This document shows, in pieces, positions 7,549-9,570 of a DNA stretch of 9,570 nucleotides (positions within the stretch are counted from its first letter, which is position 1; each line of letters begins with the position of its first letter). The notes under the pieces are model-generated. The model ran no database searches, had not been told where the DNA came from, and saw only the letters and a list, made by a program, of their open reading frames with translations. This DNA comes from Acidimicrobiales bacterium. GTDB lineage: Bacteria; Actinomycetota; Acidimicrobiia; Acidimicrobiales; SHLQ01. The translations under genes and the position numbers were made by a program. The stretch lies in contig JABDJW010000124.1 in NCBI GenBank assembly GCA_013002375.1, positions 1 through 9,570 of the forward strand, written 5' to 3'.

Positions 7549-7564
7549 ACGCCGGTTTTGGCGT
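7549..7564 (+). terminator. Weak hairpin after sufU
   Basis: ACGCC and GGCGT form a five-base stem around GGTTTT, 22 bases past the sufU stop. It lacks a trailing T-tract. It may end the suf transcript or be chance; the next hairpin (7566-7589) follows at once. Confidence 0.25.
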
Positions 7565-7565
7565 G

Positions 7566-7589
7566 TCTGTGCGACTGTACAGGCACAGA
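7566..7589. promoter_or_regulatory. Dyad-symmetric candidate operator upstream of the BY-kinase gene
   Basis: TCTGTGC and GCACAGA make a perfect seven-base inverted repeat around ten bases that themselves contain the palindrome CTGTACAG (7575-7582). The half-site CTGTGC appears again at 7614-7619 over the GTG start. The cluster sits between sufU and the polysaccharide kinase. It could bind a regulator or act as a hairpin in RNA. No known operator consensus was recognised. Confidence 0.4.
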
Positions 7590-7615
7590 AAACCCTGACA
7601 CACTCGAATGTACCT

Positions 7616-9570
7616 GTGCTCCAGCCCCCCGTTACCGAACTCGCGCCTGCCGGGCGCACGCTGCTCGACTACATCGAACTGGTCCGGCGGAATCTGCTTC
7701 CCATTTTTCTGATCTTCGCGTTGTTCCTCGGGGGCACGGCGCTCTACACCAGCCGGCAGACCGAGGTCTACGCCAGCAACGCGTCAGTCCTGATCCGGAC
7801 CTCCGAGAACGCGCAGCTGTTCGCGGTGGCCCAACTGAACGGGCGGGCGTTCTCGCGGTCGCTTTCGTCTGAGCAGGCCTACACCGAGAGCGATGATTTT
7901 CAGCTCGTCGCCATCCAAAACGCCGAGAGCGGCCTCATCCCCGATGTCACGATCAACGAGGACAGCGGCACGCTGATCTTCGAGGCTCGCAGCCGCGATG
8001 GGGTCGAAGCCCAGCGCGTCGCACAGGCGTGGGCCGACACGTACATCGTCGAGCGCCAAGAGTTCGACATCCAGGAAGCGGAACGTCGAGTCGAGAGTAT
8101 CCAGACCGCGATCGACGAACGAAACGACAAGATCACCGAGCTGCGGGTGCCGATCAACGAGTACCAGCAACGAATCCAGGCCGCCACCAACGCCGAGCAG
8201 GCGGCTGAGCTGAACCGCCAGCTCAGCGACTACCGCGATCGGTGGGACACCGAGATTCAGGCGCTTCGGGACGAGATCCGAGGGCTGTCCGGCACGAAGG
8301 CTCGCGCCACACTCGACGTCACGACCCTGTCGGATCCCGGTATCGCGTCTCGGATCAACCGCAAGGCCTTCGCGCCGGTTGCTCCGATCTTCCCGTCGTG
8401 GCCCCGCAACATGGGCTTGGCCCTGGTCAGCGCGTTCTTGGCCGCAGTGAGCGCCGTCGCGATCCGCGAGGCCCTGCAGCCCCGCTTGCCCAACAGCGAG
8501 GAAGTCGTCGCCGCGCTCGATCTGCCGCTGCTGTCGACCATCCCGGCCACGAAGTCCGAGAGCCTCAGCCTCGATGTCAACAGCACCGGGCCCGACCGGG
8601 CGACCCAGGAAGCCCTCCAGCGCCTGACCTCGAGCATTGCGTTCGCGACCCGAACCCGCAATGTGCGCTCGGTCATGATCACCAGCGCCGTCTCGTCGGA
8701 GGGCAAGTCCACGATCGCCGCTCATCTGGCCGCGACCCTCACGAGCCAGGGCAGCCGGGTGATCCTGATCGGTGCCGACATGCGCCGACCGAGCCTCAAG
8801 AGCCTGCTGAAGTTCGACGACACGCCGGGCATCGCCGGATTCCTCGAACATGGCGAGGAGCTCGCCGATGTCATCACGTCGGTGAAGACACCGCCCCTGG
8901 GCCTGATGCACATCATCCCGGGTGGCCAGCCGCTGCACAACCCCGCCGAGACCTTGCGCAACCCCGACATGCGCACCTTGATCGATCACTGCCGGCGCAA
9001 CTATGACCTGGTGATCATCGACGCCCCGCCGGTGCTGCCGGTGGCCGACGCCATCGAGGTCGGTCAGCTCACCGACATGACCGTGCTGGTGACCCGACCC
9101 AGCCAATCCACGCTCGAGCAGTCTCGCCAAGCCCTCCACCTGCTCGCCGAGAAGAACATCGAGGTGACCGGCCTCATCGTGAACGGCAGCGAGTCGGCCG
9201 CGAACTACGAGTACTACTACGTCGATGACGAGTCCGGGTTCCTCGGCAAGCTCCGCCCGAAGCGCACCCGCAAGTACCGGCAAGCTCCCATCGTGTGGTC
9301 CAAGGAGGCAGCCGAAGCCGATCCCGACGACCAGTCCTGGCGCGAGCGGCGCAAGGAACGGGCGGCCAAGAAAGCCGAAACGCAGAAGGCTGCGGCCGAG
9401 GACGGCGACGAGACCGACGCCAAATCCGATGACCCGGCCGACACCGTCAAGACCGACACCGTCAAGACCGACACCGACAAGACCGACGCGAAGTCAGACA
9501 ACAAGACCGCCGACGCGAAAGCCGACGCGAAGTCAGACGACAAGACCGACACGAAGTCAGACGACAAGAC
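7616..9570 (+). CDS. Wzz / BY-kinase fusion (Wzc/CpsD-like), 3' end beyond the window
   Basis: At least 651 residues, continuing past the window. It joins a Wzz co-polymerase domain to a bacterial tyrosine kinase, as in proteins that control export and chain length of capsular or exopolysaccharide. In order: membrane helix at 27-44 after LLDYIELVRRN; extracytoplasmic region with coiled coil at about 140-225; proline-rich APIFPSWP and second helix at 266-283; cytosolic P-loop ATPase with Walker A SSEGKST (Lys364), Walker A' LIGADMRRP (Asp388), and Walker B VIIDAPPVLPVADA (Asp469). Tyr531, Tyr533, Tyr534 and Tyr535 form the probable autophosphorylation cluster. After it the chain becomes charged, then a DTVKT-type repeat rich in Asp, Lys and Thr. 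Walker A lacks the usual Pro-Gly before Glu, and Walker A' has Gly386 for the first Asp. The GTG at 7616 is the best start; there is no ribosome site or good -10, so the true start is uncertain. Confidence 0.9.
   Translation, partial: MLQPPVTELAPAGRTLLDYIELVRRNLLPIFLIFALFLGGTALYTSRQTEVYASNASVLIRTSENAQLFAVAQLNGRAFSRSLSSEQAYTESDDFQLVAIQNAESGLIPDVTINEDSGTLIFEARSRDGVEAQRVAQAWADTYIVERQEFDIQEAERRVESIQTAIDERNDKITELRVPINEYQQRIQAATNAEQAAELNRQLSDYRDRWDTEIQALRDEIRGLSGTKARATLDVTTLSDPGIASRINRKAFAPVAPIFPSWPRNMGLALVSAFLAAVSAVAIREALQPRLPNSEEVVAALDLPLLSTIPATKSESLSLDVNSTGPDRATQEALQRLTSSIAFATRTRNVRSVMITSAVSSEGKSTIAAHLAATLTSQGSRVILIGADMRRPSLKSLLKFDDTPGIAGFLEHGEELADVITSVKTPPLGLMHIIPGGQPLHNPAETLRNPDMRTLIDHCRRNYDLVIIDAPPVLPVADAIEVGQLTDMTVLVTRPSQSTLEQSRQALHLLAEKNIEVTGLIVNGSESAANYEYYYVDDESGFLGKLRPKRTRKYRQAPIVWSKEAAEADPDDQSWRERRKERAAKKAETQKAAAEDGDETDAKSDDPADTVKTDTVKTDTDKTDAKSDNKTADAKADAKSDDKTDTKSDDK
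9440..9570 (+). repeat. Coding repeats in the kinase C-terminal tail
   Basis: Three 15-base units, GACACCGTCAAGACC twice and a one-base variant, run from 9440 to 9484 and encode DTVKT, DTVKT, DTDKT. AAGTCAGAC then occurs at 9491, 9530 and 9554, the last two 24 bases apart, encoding KSDDKTDT-like units. The frame is kept throughout. The array runs off the window, so its full size is unknown. Confidence 0.8.

Noticed and set aside
7608..7610. ATG near the BY-kinase start
   Set aside because: It is in a different frame from the Wzz/kinase protein and gives no sensible product.
7784..9283. 499-residue open frame on the minus strand
   Set aside because: Mirror of the Wzz/BY-kinase gene, whose motifs on the plus strand are unmistakable.
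9440..9570. Possible CRISPR or mobile-element repeat array
   Set aside because: The units are short, adjacent, in frame and encode a charged tail; there are no spacers.

Overview
The window is GC-rich DNA with GTG starts, many C/G third codon positions, ATGA start/stop overlaps and SufU-type iron-sulfur assembly. This fits a high-GC actinobacterium, perhaps of the Acidimicrobiia; the class is inferred from style and gene content, not from a marker gene. Nearly all bases are coding. There are no RNA genes, CRISPR arrays, insertion sequences or phage genes that I can support, and no gene-free stretch longer than about 100 bases.

Layout. (1) 54-686 (+): metallo-beta-lactamase-fold hydrolase. 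(2) 2584-609 (-): a two-gene operon for a small Wzz-like chain-length/co-polymerase membrane protein followed by an O-antigen ligase/Wzy-type polytopic protein. The ligase 3' end overlaps the hydrolase 3' end by 78 bases, tail to tail. (3) 2686-3066 (+): a divergent, unrecognised 126-residue protein. (4) 3131-4835 (+): a family 2 glycosyltransferase coupled to a WecG/TagA/CpsF (GT26) glycosyltransferase. The family 2 gene carries an apparent single-base frameshift close to its end. (5) 4927-7526 (+): sufC-sufS-sufU, without sufB or sufD next to them. (6) 7616 to the window end (+): a Wzz/BY-kinase fusion (Wzc/CpsD-like), cut off by the window edge inside a repetitive Asp/Lys/Thr-rich tail.

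How it works together. Blocks 2, 4 and 6 hold the parts of a cell-surface or exported polysaccharide pathway: two glycosyltransferases acting at the membrane, a polymerase/ligase, a small co-polymerase and a tyrosine-kinase co-polymerase. Flippase and initiating transferase are not in the window. The suf cluster is a housekeeping cysteine desulfurase/scaffold/ATPase unit sitting between two parts of this polysaccharide locus.

Regulation. Four plus-strand genes that begin a transcription unit (54, 2686, 3131, 4927) each have a TAnnnT -10-like hexamer ending 6-8 bases before the start codon and no Shine-Dalgarno sequence, which suggests leaderless transcripts. The start at 3131 also has a good -35 box. 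The genes at 2584 (-) and 6999 (+) instead have clear ribosome binding sites. An unusual dyad-rich segment (7566-7619) precedes the BY-kinase gene. I did not find a clearly new defence or mobile system. The most useful leads are the frameshift in the family 2 glycosyltransferase, the leaderless pattern, the solitary sufCSU unit in a polysaccharide locus, and the dyad in front of the kinase.
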